Positions 30,601 to 38,882 of a DNA stretch of 64,000 nt are shown one piece after another. Every line of letters begins with the position of its first letter. The first letter of the stretch is position 1. The translations under genes and the position numbers were made by a program. The notes beneath the pieces were generated by a model. It made no database searches. It worked only from the letters and a program-made list of their open reading frames with translations, and was not told where the DNA came from. Source of the DNA: CBDCWT01 sp965223305 (GTDB taxonomy: Bacteria > Planctomycetota > Planctomycetia > Pirellulales > Pirellulaceae); assembly GCA_965223305.1 (NCBI GenBank), contig CBDCWT010000013.1, positions 248,001-312,000 on the forward strand. The letters are read 5' to 3'.

Positions 30601-33315
30601 GCTGCGGCCACCGATGCCGACCAACCCGCGAATGGCCTGACGTTCAGTCTCGATGCGGGTGCGCCAGCCGGTGCGAGTATCGACCCAGCGACGGGCGTGT
30701 TTAGCTGGACACCCGGCGAAGCGGACGGCCCCGGTTCCTTCGACGTAACGGTTCGTGTGACCGACGACGGGAATCCGAGTCTCTCCGCCAGTGAGACAAT
30801 CACGATTACCGTCAATGAGGTGAATGTGGCTCCGGTGCTGGCGCCGATCGGCGACCAGTCGGTGAACGAGGGAGTCGAGCTGACGTTCAATGCTTCGGCC
30901 ACCGATGCCGATCAGCCTGCCAATGGCTTGACGTTCAGTCTCGATGCGGGTGCGCCAGCCGGTGCGAGTATCGACCCGGCGACGGGCGTGTTTAGCTGGA
31001 CTCCGAGCGGCCCGGGCTCCTTCGACGTAGCGGTTCGTGTGACCGACGACGGAAATCCGAGCCTGTCGGCCAGTGAGACGATTACGATCATGGTCAACGG
31101 AGGAAACGTGGCTCCGGTGCTGGCTCCGATTGGCGACCAGTCGGTGAACGAAGGTGAGGAGTTGACCTTCATTGCTTCAGCCACCGATGCCGACCAACCC
31201 GCGAATGACCTGACGTTCAGTCTCGATTCGGGCGCGCCAGCCGGTGCGAGTATCGACCCGACGACGGGCGTGTTCAGCTGGGCTCCGACGGAAGATCAGG
31301 ATCCGGGGGTCTATTCGGTCACGGTGCGTGTCACCGACGACGGCACACCGGCCTTGGATGACTCGGAAACGATCATGATCACCGTCAATAATCTCGCTCC
31401 CATTATTGCGGTCGATAGTGCGGCTGTCACGGTCAATGAAGGTGACATTGCTGTGAACTCGGGAACGTTCAGCGATGCTGGTACCGACACCGTGACGTTG
31501 TCCGCCTCGGTCGGAGCGGTTGTCGACGACAACGACGGCACTTGGAGCTGGTCGTTTAATACGAGCGACGGTCCGGACGATTCACAGACCGTCACGATCA
31601 CCGCAACCGATAGTGACAACTCCCAGACGCAGGTCACCTTCGAGCTGTCCGTCAACAACATCGCTCCGAACGTCGGCGTTGACATTCCGACACAGATTGT
31701 GCAGTACAGCGACTCGATCTCGGCCATCACGTTTACCGCGACCGACATTGCGACGGACGACATGGATGGTGCTGTGTCTTACAGTATCGATGGCGGAGCC
31801 ACGTATACCAGCGGTTTGCCCGACGCACTCTCGCTGGAACCAGCAATAGGGCTTAGCTTTGCCGGCGGCAACGATCAGGTGGCGACTGGTACGTGGACGG
31901 TCAGCGGCGTGTCCGATCTGGCTCCGGGGAACTATCTGATTCGTGTCACCGTCACCGATGACGATGCGGCTGCCGGTACGGCCGATGCCGAAATCGTCGT
32001 TCTCCAAGAGAACGCAGACGCGTCCAACACCAGCCCCGTGTTCGTGTCCACCGATCCGAAGAATCCGGACAACGCGGTGATTCCACTACAAGCCATCATC
32101 CGCGACATCACGGCCTACGCCCCGACCACCGACGGCGAAGGTGGAAACATTACCAAAGCCACCGCGTCGTTTGTCGATCGGGACAGCGGAAGTGTCATCG
32201 CAACGGTTCCGGTTCAGCTCGTCGGCACGGACCAAAAGGTCGGCGTGGTCAACTACGATTGGGCCGTTTCGCTAAACGGAAACGAGACGGCCGCGTCGTA
32301 CAACATTGGAGTCATTGTGGATGGCTACTACCACCGCAACGACTCGGCCGACGACATCGTCGTGACGGTGGCTCGTCCGGATGGTGACTTCATTACTGGT
32401 GGGGGTCATATCACCAACGAGAACTCGGCCGGGACTCACGCCGGTGGGAACGGACTGAAGACGCACTTTGGCTTTAACATCAAGTTCAACAAGAAGATGA
32501 CCAACCTCCAGGGTCATTTCAAAGCCATCGTACGCAAAGACGACGGCACCGTATTGCAAATCAAGAGCAACGCCTCCGATTCGCTGGTTGTCTATCCCAT
32601 TGATGGGGCGGATGGAGGAGCAACGTTCCTGAGCAAGGCCAACCTGACGGATGTCACCGATCCCGATAATCCGGTCAGTCTGGGAGGCAACTTGCAACTG
32701 ACCGTCAACGTCACCGACTTCGGCGAACCAGGCCAAGATGTCGATACGATCGCTTTCACGCTTTGGGACAGCAACGAGTTGTTATTCTCCAGTAACCTCG
32801 ATGCTGCAACCGCTGAAACAGTTCAGCAAGTCATCAGCGGCGGCAATATCCAGGCCCACTCTCAAAGCTCAGCAGGCAACGGCAAAAAGACATTCACTGC
32901 CTTGGCGGCGATCAGCTCAACACCTGCGGATGCTGAACAGGACGCCTTGGCAAACGATTCACGGCTCGACGACTACGAGCCGGTAGACGCGAATCGTGAC
33001 GGAATCGTATCGCCCCTGGATGCTTTGCTGATCATCAACGAGCTCAACAGCTCCGATATCAACCGAGACTTTGACGCTCGGCTGGATGTCAACGGCGACG
33101 CAAGCCTGTCACCGTTGGATGCCCTATTGGTCATCAACCGCCGGAACGATGAAGCTGACCAAGTGGATCGTGCACTAAGGAAAGCGACCGGCGACGGGAA
33201 CGGTTTTGCTCGGTCCGTCGACTCGTTGTACGACGAGTACGAGCATGACAGTTTCACATCCATCGCGGACGAACTGACAGCAGTACTCGTCGACGAGTTC
33301 CCGTATCTTACGTAA
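27664..33315 (+). CDS. Giant surface protein, segment 5: PKD, cadherin-like, six Ig-like repeats, dockerin
   Basis: This is the C-terminal segment of the giant protein, 1,883 codons from the first usable GTG. It contains PKD-type domains with the VDIDWGDGT and VSIDWGDGT signatures (about 28,250 and 28,550), two cadherin-like repeats (VEVTVTDEWDETATATL and VEVTVTDQDDNSDTRTV), and six Ig-like repeats of 97 codons. These are followed by a VNEGD module nearly identical to that in the decayed gene at 1.1-1.4 kb. The last 110 codons include a dockerin-type double Ca-binding loop (DANRDGIVSPLDALLIIN and DVNGDASLSPLDALLVIN). Such domains in planctomycetes sit at C-termini of exported proteins and probably mediate attachment. 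The stop codon at 33313-33315 overlaps the T-tract of the convergent tRNA terminator. Confidence 0.88.
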   Translation: MAAGFTYSFDIGNDGTFEQTQGSSATLGIPASALTQDGLVTVFGSIFDKDGGQSDYTTTFIVNDVAPTITLTGASTAIEGQVYSLNIEVTDPGDDAILGYQIQWDENSPFVALQPNALTDIEHRYTDSSTAATITVAVETNEGIFTATKTISVANVAPTLTNLASAASDGSATVNEGDEILLTGDISDPGLDAFTVDIDWGDGTSSLAVPVDAGTTQFAFPHTYVDDGTYTIIATVTDDDGDSDPVASVDTTTQAITNVAPALVTSLDESTIGENSAATLQGTISDVGVADTHNVSIDWGDGTATEAVAISNGAFSATHIYDDDDPTATASDPYEITVTAVDENDASSSATETQTITVENNTPYLYLVETDANTIATAKGTNELVTLTAEFIDFGEQDTFTATIDWGDGTTTNPTITYDASTQTGSINTNRAYSSEAIFEITLNIVDDDTGASDTGVTQALVGSYSNAAPTVDDQTFSVPEGSGIGTEFGTVAAADGDAGSILTYTLEAQNEFSIDADTGVLSVARALLDAETKNNYAVEVTVTDEWDETATATLTINLEDVNEFSPTLNVSTLTYTIDENSPNGTVIDTFVATDADVDAELTFSVDANLPFAIDPVTGELTVSDSSQLDYETTQEFEVEVTVTDQDDNSDTRTVFVLLNDVDEGNVAPVLAPIGNQSVDEGVELTISASATDADQPANALTFSLDAGAPAGASIDPATGVFSWTPSEADGPGSFDVTVRVTDDGNPSLSASETITITVNEVNVAPVLAPIGDQSVNGGEELTFIAAATDADQPANGLTFSLDAGAPAGASIDPATGVFSWTPSESDGPGSFDVTVRVTDDGNPSLSASETVTITVNEVNVAPVLAPIGDQSVDEGEELTFIAAATDADQPANGLTFSLDAGAPAGASIDPATGVFSWTPSEADGPGSFDVTVRVTDDGNPSLAASETVTITVNEVNVAPVLAPIGDQSVDEGEELTFIAAATDADQPANGLTFSLDAGAPAGASIDPATGVFSWTPGEADGPGSFDVTVRVTDDGNPSLSASETITITVNEVNVAPVLAPIGDQSVNEGVELTFNASATDADQPANGLTFSLDAGAPAGASIDPATGVFSWTPSGPGSFDVAVRVTDDGNPSLSASETITIMVNGGNVAPVLAPIGDQSVNEGEELTFIASATDADQPANDLTFSLDSGAPAGASIDPTTGVFSWAPTEDQDPGVYSVTVRVTDDGTPALDDSETIMITVNNLAPIIAVDSAAVTVNEGDIAVNSGTFSDAGTDTVTLSASVGAVVDDNDGTWSWSFNTSDGPDDSQTVTITATDSDNSQTQVTFELSVNNIAPNVGVDIPTQIVQYSDSISAITFTATDIATDDMDGAVSYSIDGGATYTSGLPDALSLEPAIGLSFAGGNDQVATGTWTVSGVSDLAPGNYLIRVTVTDDDAAAGTADAEIVVLQENADASNTSPVFVSTDPKNPDNAVIPLQAIIRDITAYAPTTDGEGGNITKATASFVDRDSGSVIATVPVQLVGTDQKVGVVNYDWAVSLNGNETAASYNIGVIVDGYYHRNDSADDIVVTVARPDGDFITGGGHITNENSAGTHAGGNGLKTHFGFNIKFNKKMTNLQGHFKAIVRKDDGTVLQIKSNASDSLVVYPIDGADGGATFLSKANLTDVTDPDNPVSLGGNLQLTVNVTDFGEPGQDVDTIAFTLWDSNELLFSSNLDAATAETVQQVISGGNIQAHSQSSAGNGKKTFTALAAISSTPADAEQDALANDSRLDDYEPVDANRDGIVSPLDALLIINELNSSDINRDFDARLDVNGDASLSPLDALLVINRRNDEADQVDRALRKATGDGNGFARSVDSLYDEYEHDSFTSIADELTAVLVDEFPYLT
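29659..31392 (+). repeat. Six tandem 291-bp repeats encoding putative Ig-like (He_PIG-type) domains
   Basis: Units begin at 29,659, 29,950, 30,241, 30,532, 30,823 and 31,105. Five are spaced 291 bases; the fifth unit is 282 bases because three codons are missing (SEADGPG to SGPG). Each encodes NVAPVLAPIGDQSV, then TDADQPANGLTFSLDAGAP, AGASIDPATGVFSWTP and VTVRVTDDGNPSLSASE. High nucleotide identity among the middle copies points to recent duplication or gene conversion. Confidence 0.95.
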
Positions 33316-33340
33316 AAAAGCCCAAACTCAAGTTTGGGCC
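33314..33340 (-). terminator. Rho-independent terminator of the initiator tRNA gene
   Basis: On the minus strand an 8-bp stem (GCCCAAAC pairing with GTTTGGGC at 33320-33327 and 33332-33339, 4-base loop) is followed directly by six T (33319-33314). It begins seven bases after the tRNA 3' end. The T-tract overlaps the TAA stop of the convergent giant gene. Confidence 0.9.
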
Positions 33341-33346
33341 GTCAAG

Positions 33347-33420
<74 letters not shown>

Positions 33421-33604
33421 TCAAGTGACGCCATTCTAGCTGTACTGCCGAAAAAGGGAAAGTGGGTTTCCACACCGCCAGCCGAGAGCAAGCTGCAATC
33501 CACCCTGCGTTTCTTTAGCCCAACAATAACGCGCCGGAATTCGTCCCCTTACCTAACGGAAATCGTTCAGCCTTTAAGTTAGTGCGTGATTTCGTCCTTC
33601 TTCA

Positions 33605-33816
33605 CTCTCCCCTCGGGGAGAGTCGGCCCGAAGGGCCGGTGAGGGCGGCATGCCTCGGGCGATCACTCCCGGGAAACCCTCCCCGGACGCTAACGCGTCC
33701 GACCCTCCCGCGAGCGGGAGGGTAACGTGGCTGCTCGTCCTTCCTCACTCGCCCCTCGGGGAGAGTCGGCCCGAAGGGCCGGTTAGGGGGGAGCCCTCCC
33801 CGACGCTACGCGTCGG
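33605..33816. repeat. Palindrome-rich intergenic repeat cluster (modules A-D)
   Basis: Adjacent short palindromes fill this stretch: CTCTCCCCTCGGGGAGAG (33605-33622), CGGCCCGAAGGGCCGG (33625-33640), GGACGCTAACGCGTCC (33685-33700), and a CCCTCCCGC/GCGGGAGGG hairpin (33703-33722). The first two recur just downstream, and a variant of the third ends the array. The same four modules reappear in inverse orientation at about 51,940-52,090. Confidence 0.85.
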
Positions 33817-33828
33817 TTTCGCTGAAGA

Positions 33829-34010
33829 ACCGTGGGCTAACGCCCAGCGGCTGATTTGCAGCGTAGTCGAACTCGCCAGAGTTTGGTGGACTGCATGAAG
33901 CGTAAGCTGCTCCGACGCCGTCCGATCGTAGCCGAACTCGCAGATCGTAGCCGAACACGCCAGAGTTTGGCGGCCGGCCGATTGGTCCAAATTCTGGCGA
34001 ATTCGGCTAC
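33829..34010. repeat. Intergenic repeat modules F (CCGTGGGCTAACGCCCAGCGG) and E hairpin
   Basis: Module F (33829-33855) contains the TGGGC-TAAC-GCCCA hairpin. Fragments of module E follow, then a full inverted pair of E (33947-34010) in which GTAGCCGAACACGCCAGAG faces its complement ending TTCGGCTAC, giving a stem of about 24 bp. The remainder of the 33,421-34,222 gap shows no gene I can support. Confidence 0.8.
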
Positions 34011-34222
34011 AAACAATCGCTAACGGCAGATGGTAGATGTACGTGAAAAAAATAGGATCTGGGCAGCTTCCACGGCCGTTCTCCGAGGTCTGGTCAATCA
34101 GCCTCATCGGAGCTCGATCGACGCTCGGCGACCAGCTTTCCCATGGCCGATCCGGCACCTTGTCAACCGGCCGTACTCGCGGTAACTTCAAGGGTTCCAC
34201 TCCTGCCGCAGACGTTAGATAG

Positions 34223-35482
34223 ATGATCTCGACCGGCCGCCTTCACTCAGCGCCTGATGACCAGCGCGTCGTCATCACTGGAATTGGTCTGACCGCTCCC
34301 AACGGCAATAGTTGGAGCGAGTTTCGAGATGCGCTGTTGAAAGGGCAGAGCGGCGTCACCGAATACGAGATCCGCTACGTTGGTCCGACGCTCGCCGGTG
34401 TCTGCCAGTTTGACACGACCCGCTATCAGACCAGAAAAGACATTCGCCGGGGCACCCGCGCGGGGAGCGTCGGAATCTATGCTGCCAGCGAAGCGGTCCA
34501 GCATGCGGGTCTGGAATGGGACCAGCTGGACAAGACGCGCGTCGGGATCTACCTCGGCGTCACCGAACATGGCAACGTGGAAACCGAAAACGAAGTCTAC
34601 GAGCTGAAGGGCTACGACTACGATACGGCCTTTTGGTCCCATCATCACAATCCCCGCACAGTCGCCAACAATCCGGCGGGCGAGGTAGCTCTCAACCTAG
34701 GCATAACCGGTCCCCACTACACGATCGGCGCTGCCTGCGCGGCCGGCAACGCTGGACTGATTCAAGGGGCGCAGATGTTGCGTTTGGATGAGTGCGATCT
34801 TGCCTTGGCGGGCGGCGTCTCGGAGAGCATTCATACGTTCGGTATCTTCGCCAGCTTCAAGAGCCAAGGGGCTCTAGCTTCGCATACCGATCCGGCACGT
34901 GCCTCGCGGCCTTTTGATGTCCAGCGAAACGGCATCGTCGTGGCTGAGGGCGGCTGCGTGTTCGCACTCGAACGGCTGAGCGACGCTCGCCGGCGTGGCG
35001 CCGCAATTCATGGCGAGCTCGTCGGCCACGCGATGAACACGGACGCCACCGATTTCGTGCTGCCCAATCCCGAACGTCAGGCGGAGTGCGTACGACTTGC
35101 TCTGCGGCGGGCGGGCCTACAACCCGAACAGATCGATATCGTCAGCACCCACGCCACGGGCACCAATTCAGGTGACGCGCAGGAATGTGCTGCCCTACGA
35201 GCTGTGTTTCACGAGTCGGAGAGAACTTGCTTCAACAACACTAAGAGTTTCATTGGGCATGCCATGGGGGCTGCCGGAGCGCTTGAACTGGCCGGTAATC
35301 TGGCAAGTTTTCGCGATGGCATCTGCCACGCCACGATCAACGTCGATGAATTGGACCCGGATTGCGATCTCCGAGGACTTGTTACCAACGAACCACGCGA
35401 AGTCGATCGTCCTCGCTATGTATTGAACAACTCATTCGGGATGTTGGGAATCAACTCGGTGGTGATCGTCGAACGGTTTTGA
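34223..35482 (+). CDS. Beta-ketoacyl-ACP synthase (FabF-like)
   Basis: The enzyme would condense a malonyl-ACP unit onto an acyl chain. The 419-aa product has the full ketosynthase triad: nucleophilic Cys172 in GAACAAGNAG, His310 in VSTHATGTNSGD, and His346 in KSFIGHAMGAAG, with Lys341 just ahead. The N-terminus RVVITGIGLTAPNGNSW and C-terminus LNNSFGMLGINSVVIVE fit the KAS II family in length and order. It is the first gene of a co-directional group with an acyl carrier protein, two CrtI-like flavoenzymes, a dehydratase and an enoyl reductase, so it is probably dedicated to a special acyl product rather than to bulk fatty acid synthesis. A chain-length-factor role is unlikely because the Cys is present. 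The start ATG 34223 follows a repeat-rich spacer. Confidence 0.93.
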   Translation: MISTGRLHSAPDDQRVVITGIGLTAPNGNSWSEFRDALLKGQSGVTEYEIRYVGPTLAGVCQFDTTRYQTRKDIRRGTRAGSVGIYAASEAVQHAGLEWDQLDKTRVGIYLGVTEHGNVETENEVYELKGYDYDTAFWSHHHNPRTVANNPAGEVALNLGITGPHYTIGAACAAGNAGLIQGAQMLRLDECDLALAGGVSESIHTFGIFASFKSQGALASHTDPARASRPFDVQRNGIVVAEGGCVFALERLSDARRRGAAIHGELVGHAMNTDATDFVLPNPERQAECVRLALRRAGLQPEQIDIVSTHATGTNSGDAQECAALRAVFHESERTCFNNTKSFIGHAMGAAGALELAGNLASFRDGICHATINVDELDPDCDLRGLVTNEPREVDRPRYVLNNSFGMLGINSVVIVERF

Positions 35483-35579
35483 GAACTTGACGGCAGCGAC
35501 GGACGAGCCGCGGTCTGGGGGCCTCGCCTCGCGATGACAGCCCCCCGCTTAACTTTGGTTATGAGACGAAAGCACAACG

Positions 35580-35840
35580 ATGACACCTGAAGAAATCCGC
35601 GAAGAAATCCTGGATATCTTGCGTGATATCGCTCCCGATGAGGATCTCAGTCACCTCGACGACGCAGTTCCATTCCGCGAGCAGCTGGAACTGGACAGCA
35701 TGGATTTTCTTGACATCGTCATGGAGCTGCGCAAGCGCCACCGCGTCCAGATTCCGGAAGAGGAATACGAGCAGCTCGCCAGCATGGGAAGTACCGTGAC
35801 GTATCTGACTCCGCGGATGAAGGACCTGAGTAACGCGTAG
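35580..35840 (+). CDS. Acyl carrier protein
   Basis: This is a small acidic helical protein of 86 aa with the phosphopantetheine attachment Ser40 in QLELDSMDFLDIVMEL. It would tether intermediates for the neighbouring ketosynthase, dehydratase and reductase. The motif has Met after the Ser (DSMDF), where classical DSLD or DSVE is usual in housekeeping AcpP, consistent with a specialised carrier. It begins with ATG 97 bases after the ketosynthase, and its stop is only two bases before the GTG of the next gene, so translation of the two is probably coupled. Confidence 0.95.
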   Translation: MTPEEIREEILDILRDIAPDEDLSHLDDAVPFREQLELDSMDFLDIVMELRKRHRVQIPEEEYEQLASMGSTVTYLTPRMKDLSNA

Positions 35841-35842
35841 AA

Positions 35843-37231
35843 GTGTATGATACGATCATCATTGGCGCAGGGATGTCGGGTTTGGCTGCCGGCATCCGCT
35901 TAGCCTATTTCGATCAGCGCGTTTGCATTCTCGAGCGGCACTATACGATTGGCGGCTTGAACTCGTTTTATCGCTTGGGTGGGCGAGACTACGATGTGGG
36001 GCTGCATGCGGTCACCAACTTCACTCCCAAGGGCGCCAAGAAAGGCCCTCTCGCTCGACTGCTCCGGCAATTGCGTTTCAAGTGGGACGACTTCGCGCTC
36101 TCGCCTCAGGTTGGCTCGACAATCGCGTTTCCCGGCGTCGAGTTACAGTTCGGCAACGGGGTCGAACTGCTGCAGGCGGAAATCGCTGCCAAATTCCCCC
36201 ACCAGCGGGAGCGGTTTCAAATGCTGCTGGCCCGCTTGGTCGACTACGACGATCTCTCGGAAGAGGACTATTCTCTCTCCAGCCGGCAAGTCCTAGGAGA
36301 GATCTTCGACGACTCGTTGCTTGTCGAGATGTTGCTCTGTCCCTTGATGTGGTACGGCAACGCGCGGGAACACGACATGGATTTCGGGCAGTTTTGCATC
36401 ATGTTCCGCAGCATTTTCCTCGAGGGTTTTGCCAGGCCGTTTGCCGGCGTGCGGCTCATCCTCAAGAACTTGGTCCGCCGCTTTCGTTCACTGGGAGGGG
36501 AGCTAAAGCTTCGCTCCGGCGTCGAGCGGATCAAGGTCGAAGAAGATCGAGCCGTCGGAGTCGTGCTGGACGACGGCCAAGAGATCGCGGCCAGGAGAAT
36601 CCTCTCATCGGCTGGTTTCGTAGAAACACTCAGGTTGTGTGAAGACATCACAGAGGTCGATGAAACTCGAGCGGGCCGGCTGTCGTTTATCGAATCAATC
36701 TCGATACTCGATCAGCAACCGCACGATCTTGGTTGCGATCGCACAATCGTCTTCTTTAACGACTCAGAGGAGTTCCACTGGTGCAAGCCAGAGCGAGAGT
36801 TATGCGATGTGCGGACGGGCGTGATTTGCTCGCCTAACAACTATGCTTATGCCGAAAGTGACGGGCGGTTACCAGACGGCGTGCTACGCATCACTTCCCT
36901 AGCGGACTTCGACGGCTGGAACAACCTGGACACCGAGCAGTATCAGTTGGCGAAACTCCGCTGGTACGATCGGGCAGTCGAGTCGGCCGTCCGCTTCGTA
37001 CCGGACTTTCGACGACACGTGATCGACACGGACATGTTCACTCCGACGACCATCCGCCGTTTCACCTGGCACGACAACGGCGCCGTCTATGGTGCGCCGG
37101 AAAAACGGCTAAACGGAACCACTCACCTGACGAACTTGTTTCTTTGTGGAACCGACCAAGGTTTCGTGGGGATTGTCGGATCAATTGTGAGTGGAATTTC
37201 GATCGCCAACCAACACTGTCTGCGCGAGTAG
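35843..37231 (+). CDS. CrtI/phytoene-desaturase-like FAD-dependent oxidoreductase (1)
   Basis: The 462-aa flavoprotein begins with a dinucleotide-binding fold (TIIIGAGMSGLAAGIRLA, acidic end ILERH) and IGGLNSFYRLGGRDYDVGLH, which is typical of the CrtI/amine-oxidase-like family. The C-terminal FAD-contact segment LFLCGTDQGFVGIVGS is also conserved. Relatives desaturate, isomerise or saturate isoprenoid or acyl chains. Here the partner is an acyl carrier protein, so an acyl-ACP substrate is inferred. The start GTG 35843 lies two bases after the ACP stop. A 171-base gap containing a CTCTCCCC hairpin-like motif separates it from the second flavoenzyme. No carotenoid synthase (CrtB or CrtE) is in the window, which argues against a carotenoid role. 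Confidence 0.88.
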   Translation: MYDTIIIGAGMSGLAAGIRLAYFDQRVCILERHYTIGGLNSFYRLGGRDYDVGLHAVTNFTPKGAKKGPLARLLRQLRFKWDDFALSPQVGSTIAFPGVELQFGNGVELLQAEIAAKFPHQRERFQMLLARLVDYDDLSEEDYSLSSRQVLGEIFDDSLLVEMLLCPLMWYGNAREHDMDFGQFCIMFRSIFLEGFARPFAGVRLILKNLVRRFRSLGGELKLRSGVERIKVEEDRAVGVVLDDGQEIAARRILSSAGFVETLRLCEDITEVDETRAGRLSFIESISILDQQPHDLGCDRTIVFFNDSEEFHWCKPERELCDVRTGVICSPNNYAYAESDGRLPDGVLRITSLADFDGWNNLDTEQYQLAKLRWYDRAVESAVRFVPDFRRHVIDTDMFTPTTIRRFTWHDNGAVYGAPEKRLNGTTHLTNLFLCGTDQGFVGIVGSIVSGISIANQHCLRE

Positions 37232-37402
37232 GTCAATGCAAAACAGTCGGTTGCCGATATTTGCCTTCCTCACCCTGCTCTCTCCCCCTGCGCGAGGCCG
37301 GGGAGCGGGAACAGAAGTCAGCAACCGCTGTGGGGCGACTCCTAAGTTGATGGACACGCCGCCGGGCTGCGACGATCGGGCAAGTTGCTGCGGGGAGGCG
37401 CC

Positions 37403-38818
37403 ATGCCGCGCGATTTCCTAAAAGGCGCTCGCGACGCTTACGATGTCGTGGTGATCGGTAGCGGCTTGGCTGGGTTGACGACCGCCAATCTGCTGGGACG
37501 GGCCGGATATGCCGTGCTCTTGCTCGAGCAGCACTACAAGCTAGGCGGCATGGCAACCTGGTTTAAACGTCCCGGAGGCCATGTCTTTGACATTTCGCTG
37601 CACGGCTTCCCTCACGGAATGGTGAAGAGCTGCCGCCGCTACTGGTCCCAAGAGATCGCGGACTCTATCGTCCAGTTAGAGAACATCCGCTTTGACAACC
37701 CGATGTTCTCGTTGACGACCGCCTACGACCGCGAGGACTTTGTGCGGTTGCTGACCGGCCGGTTCGGTGTCGCACCACAGGTCGTCGACGAGTTCTTCGA
37801 CACAGCGCGCGGCATGAACTTCTACGACGATCAGTCACTGACGACCGGGCAACTGCTAGAGCGGTTCTTTCCTGGTCGAGACGACGTTGTGCGCCTGCTG
37901 ATGGAACCGATCGTCTACGCCAACGGCTCGACGCTGGAAGACCCCGCAATCACTTACGGGATCGTCTTCTCGAATTTCATGTCGAAAGGCGTTTTCACAT
38001 TCCGGGGTGGCACTGACCGATTAATCCAACTCATGGAGCAAGAGCTCAAACGCAACCGGGTCGACGTCCGTATTCGTTGCGATGTAGAACAAATCGAGAT
38101 CCACAACGGCCGCGTCCAGGGTGTGCAAGTCAACGGCCGGCTGATCAAGGCCAGGGCCGTCGTTTCCAACGCTAACCTCAAAGCGACGGCATTGCGCCTA
38201 GTAGGTGAAGAGCTTTTAGACCGTTCTTTTGTCGACGAAGTTCGTGAGGTACGCCTGAACAATTCCAGCACTCAGGTCTACATGGCGCTGAAACCCGATG
38301 AGTTCATCGAAGAATCGACCGGCGACCTGCTCTTCAGCTCGACCGCTAAGGAATTCCGGACGGACTTGCTGTTGAGCCGCGATATTACCAGTCGCACCTA
38401 TTCGTTTTACTATCCACGTACTCGCCCGGCAGGAAGACCGCGGTGCCTGGTTGTCTCGAGCACCAATGCTCACTATGAGGATTGGAGCGACCTCAGTGAA
38501 GAAGACTACCAGGCCAGCAAACAGGAGCTGATCGAAACTACACTCGATGCAATCGACGGCTACGTTCCAGGAATTCGGCAACGCCTGGCCCACGTCGAGG
38601 CATCGACGCCCCGCACCTTCCAGCACTACACGAAACACGTCGAGGGCGCTAGCTTCGGTACCAAGTTCGAGGGCCTGGCGGTGAGCCGCAAACTGCCCGA
38701 GCAAATAACTGGGCTATACCACGCTGGCAGCGTCGGTATTATCATGTCGGGCTGGCTCGGGGCCATCAACTACGGTGTGATCGTGGCGAACGACGTCGAT
38801 GCGCTGTTGATGAAGTGA
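37403..38818 (+). CDS. CrtI/phytoene-desaturase-like FAD-dependent oxidoreductase (2)
   Basis: This is a second enzyme of the same superfamily, about 471 aa. It has YDVVVIGSGLAGLTTANLLG with LLEQHYKLGGMATWF, the mid-region TFRGGTDRLIQLMEQEL found in CrtI-like saturases and desaturases, and the C-terminal GLYHAGSVGIIMSGWLG. It differs strongly from the first copy, so the two probably act at different steps or as partners. The frame extends to TTG 37385, but ATG 37403 is preferred because GGGGAGG sits just upstream. It is co-directional with the ketosynthase-ACP pair and with the dehydratase 64 bases downstream. The substrate is unknown; a carrier-bound polyene or cyclised acyl chain is inference from context only. 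Confidence 0.87.
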   Translation: MPRDFLKGARDAYDVVVIGSGLAGLTTANLLGRAGYAVLLLEQHYKLGGMATWFKRPGGHVFDISLHGFPHGMVKSCRRYWSQEIADSIVQLENIRFDNPMFSLTTAYDREDFVRLLTGRFGVAPQVVDEFFDTARGMNFYDDQSLTTGQLLERFFPGRDDVVRLLMEPIVYANGSTLEDPAITYGIVFSNFMSKGVFTFRGGTDRLIQLMEQELKRNRVDVRIRCDVEQIEIHNGRVQGVQVNGRLIKARAVVSNANLKATALRLVGEELLDRSFVDEVREVRLNNSSTQVYMALKPDEFIEESTGDLLFSSTAKEFRTDLLLSRDITSRTYSFYYPRTRPAGRPRCLVVSSTNAHYEDWSDLSEEDYQASKQELIETTLDAIDGYVPGIRQRLAHVEASTPRTFQHYTKHVEGASFGTKFEGLAVSRKLPEQITGLYHAGSVGIIMSGWLGAINYGVIVANDVDALLMK

Positions 38819-38882
38819 TCTACAGTTGAGCCTGCCCCGACGATTACGGCGCACGTCGTGTGCCTACTACTCCGCATTAACG

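Larger units (their letters stand above)
6612..33315 (+). pseudogene. Giant multidomain exported adhesin-like protein gene, about 8,900 codons, split by single-base indels
   Basis: Frames that are each individually open run almost continuously from 6612 to 33315 and join into one protein. The chosen start is ATG 6612, preceded by GGAGAG five bases upstream; the longer frame from 6411 has no such site. Order of content: basic leader and LEPR-XLL motif (6612-6723); beta-rich region; nine HGF/GGL repeats (9,250-12,140); many short repeats of VNVV-ATI-DSTI-A type (12,200-17,000); RTX-like acidic repeats (18,900-20,700); a Gly-rich tract (22,390-23,620); propeller-like blades (24,430-25,600); PKD domains (about 27,000 and 28,200); two cadherin-like repeats (29,070-29,640); six near-identical Ig-like repeats (29,659-31,392); a VNEGD module; and a dockerin-like C-terminus. 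Frame breaks lie near 14,145, 16,990, 27,217 and as a compensating pair at 27,617/27,645. They may be real mutations or sequence errors, so the gene may be intact in the organism. The role is probably cell-surface adhesion or matrix. Confidence 0.8.

Noticed and set aside
29524..30902. Long minus-strand frames (up to 366 codons) opposite the Ig-like repeats
   Set aside because: They mirror the 291-base repeat period of the plus-strand gene, have no recognisable domain, and exist because the repeats lack stops on both strands.
34037..34222. 61-codon frame directly upstream of the ketosynthase
   Set aside because: No ribosome site, no recognisable content, and it borders the repeat-rich spacer.
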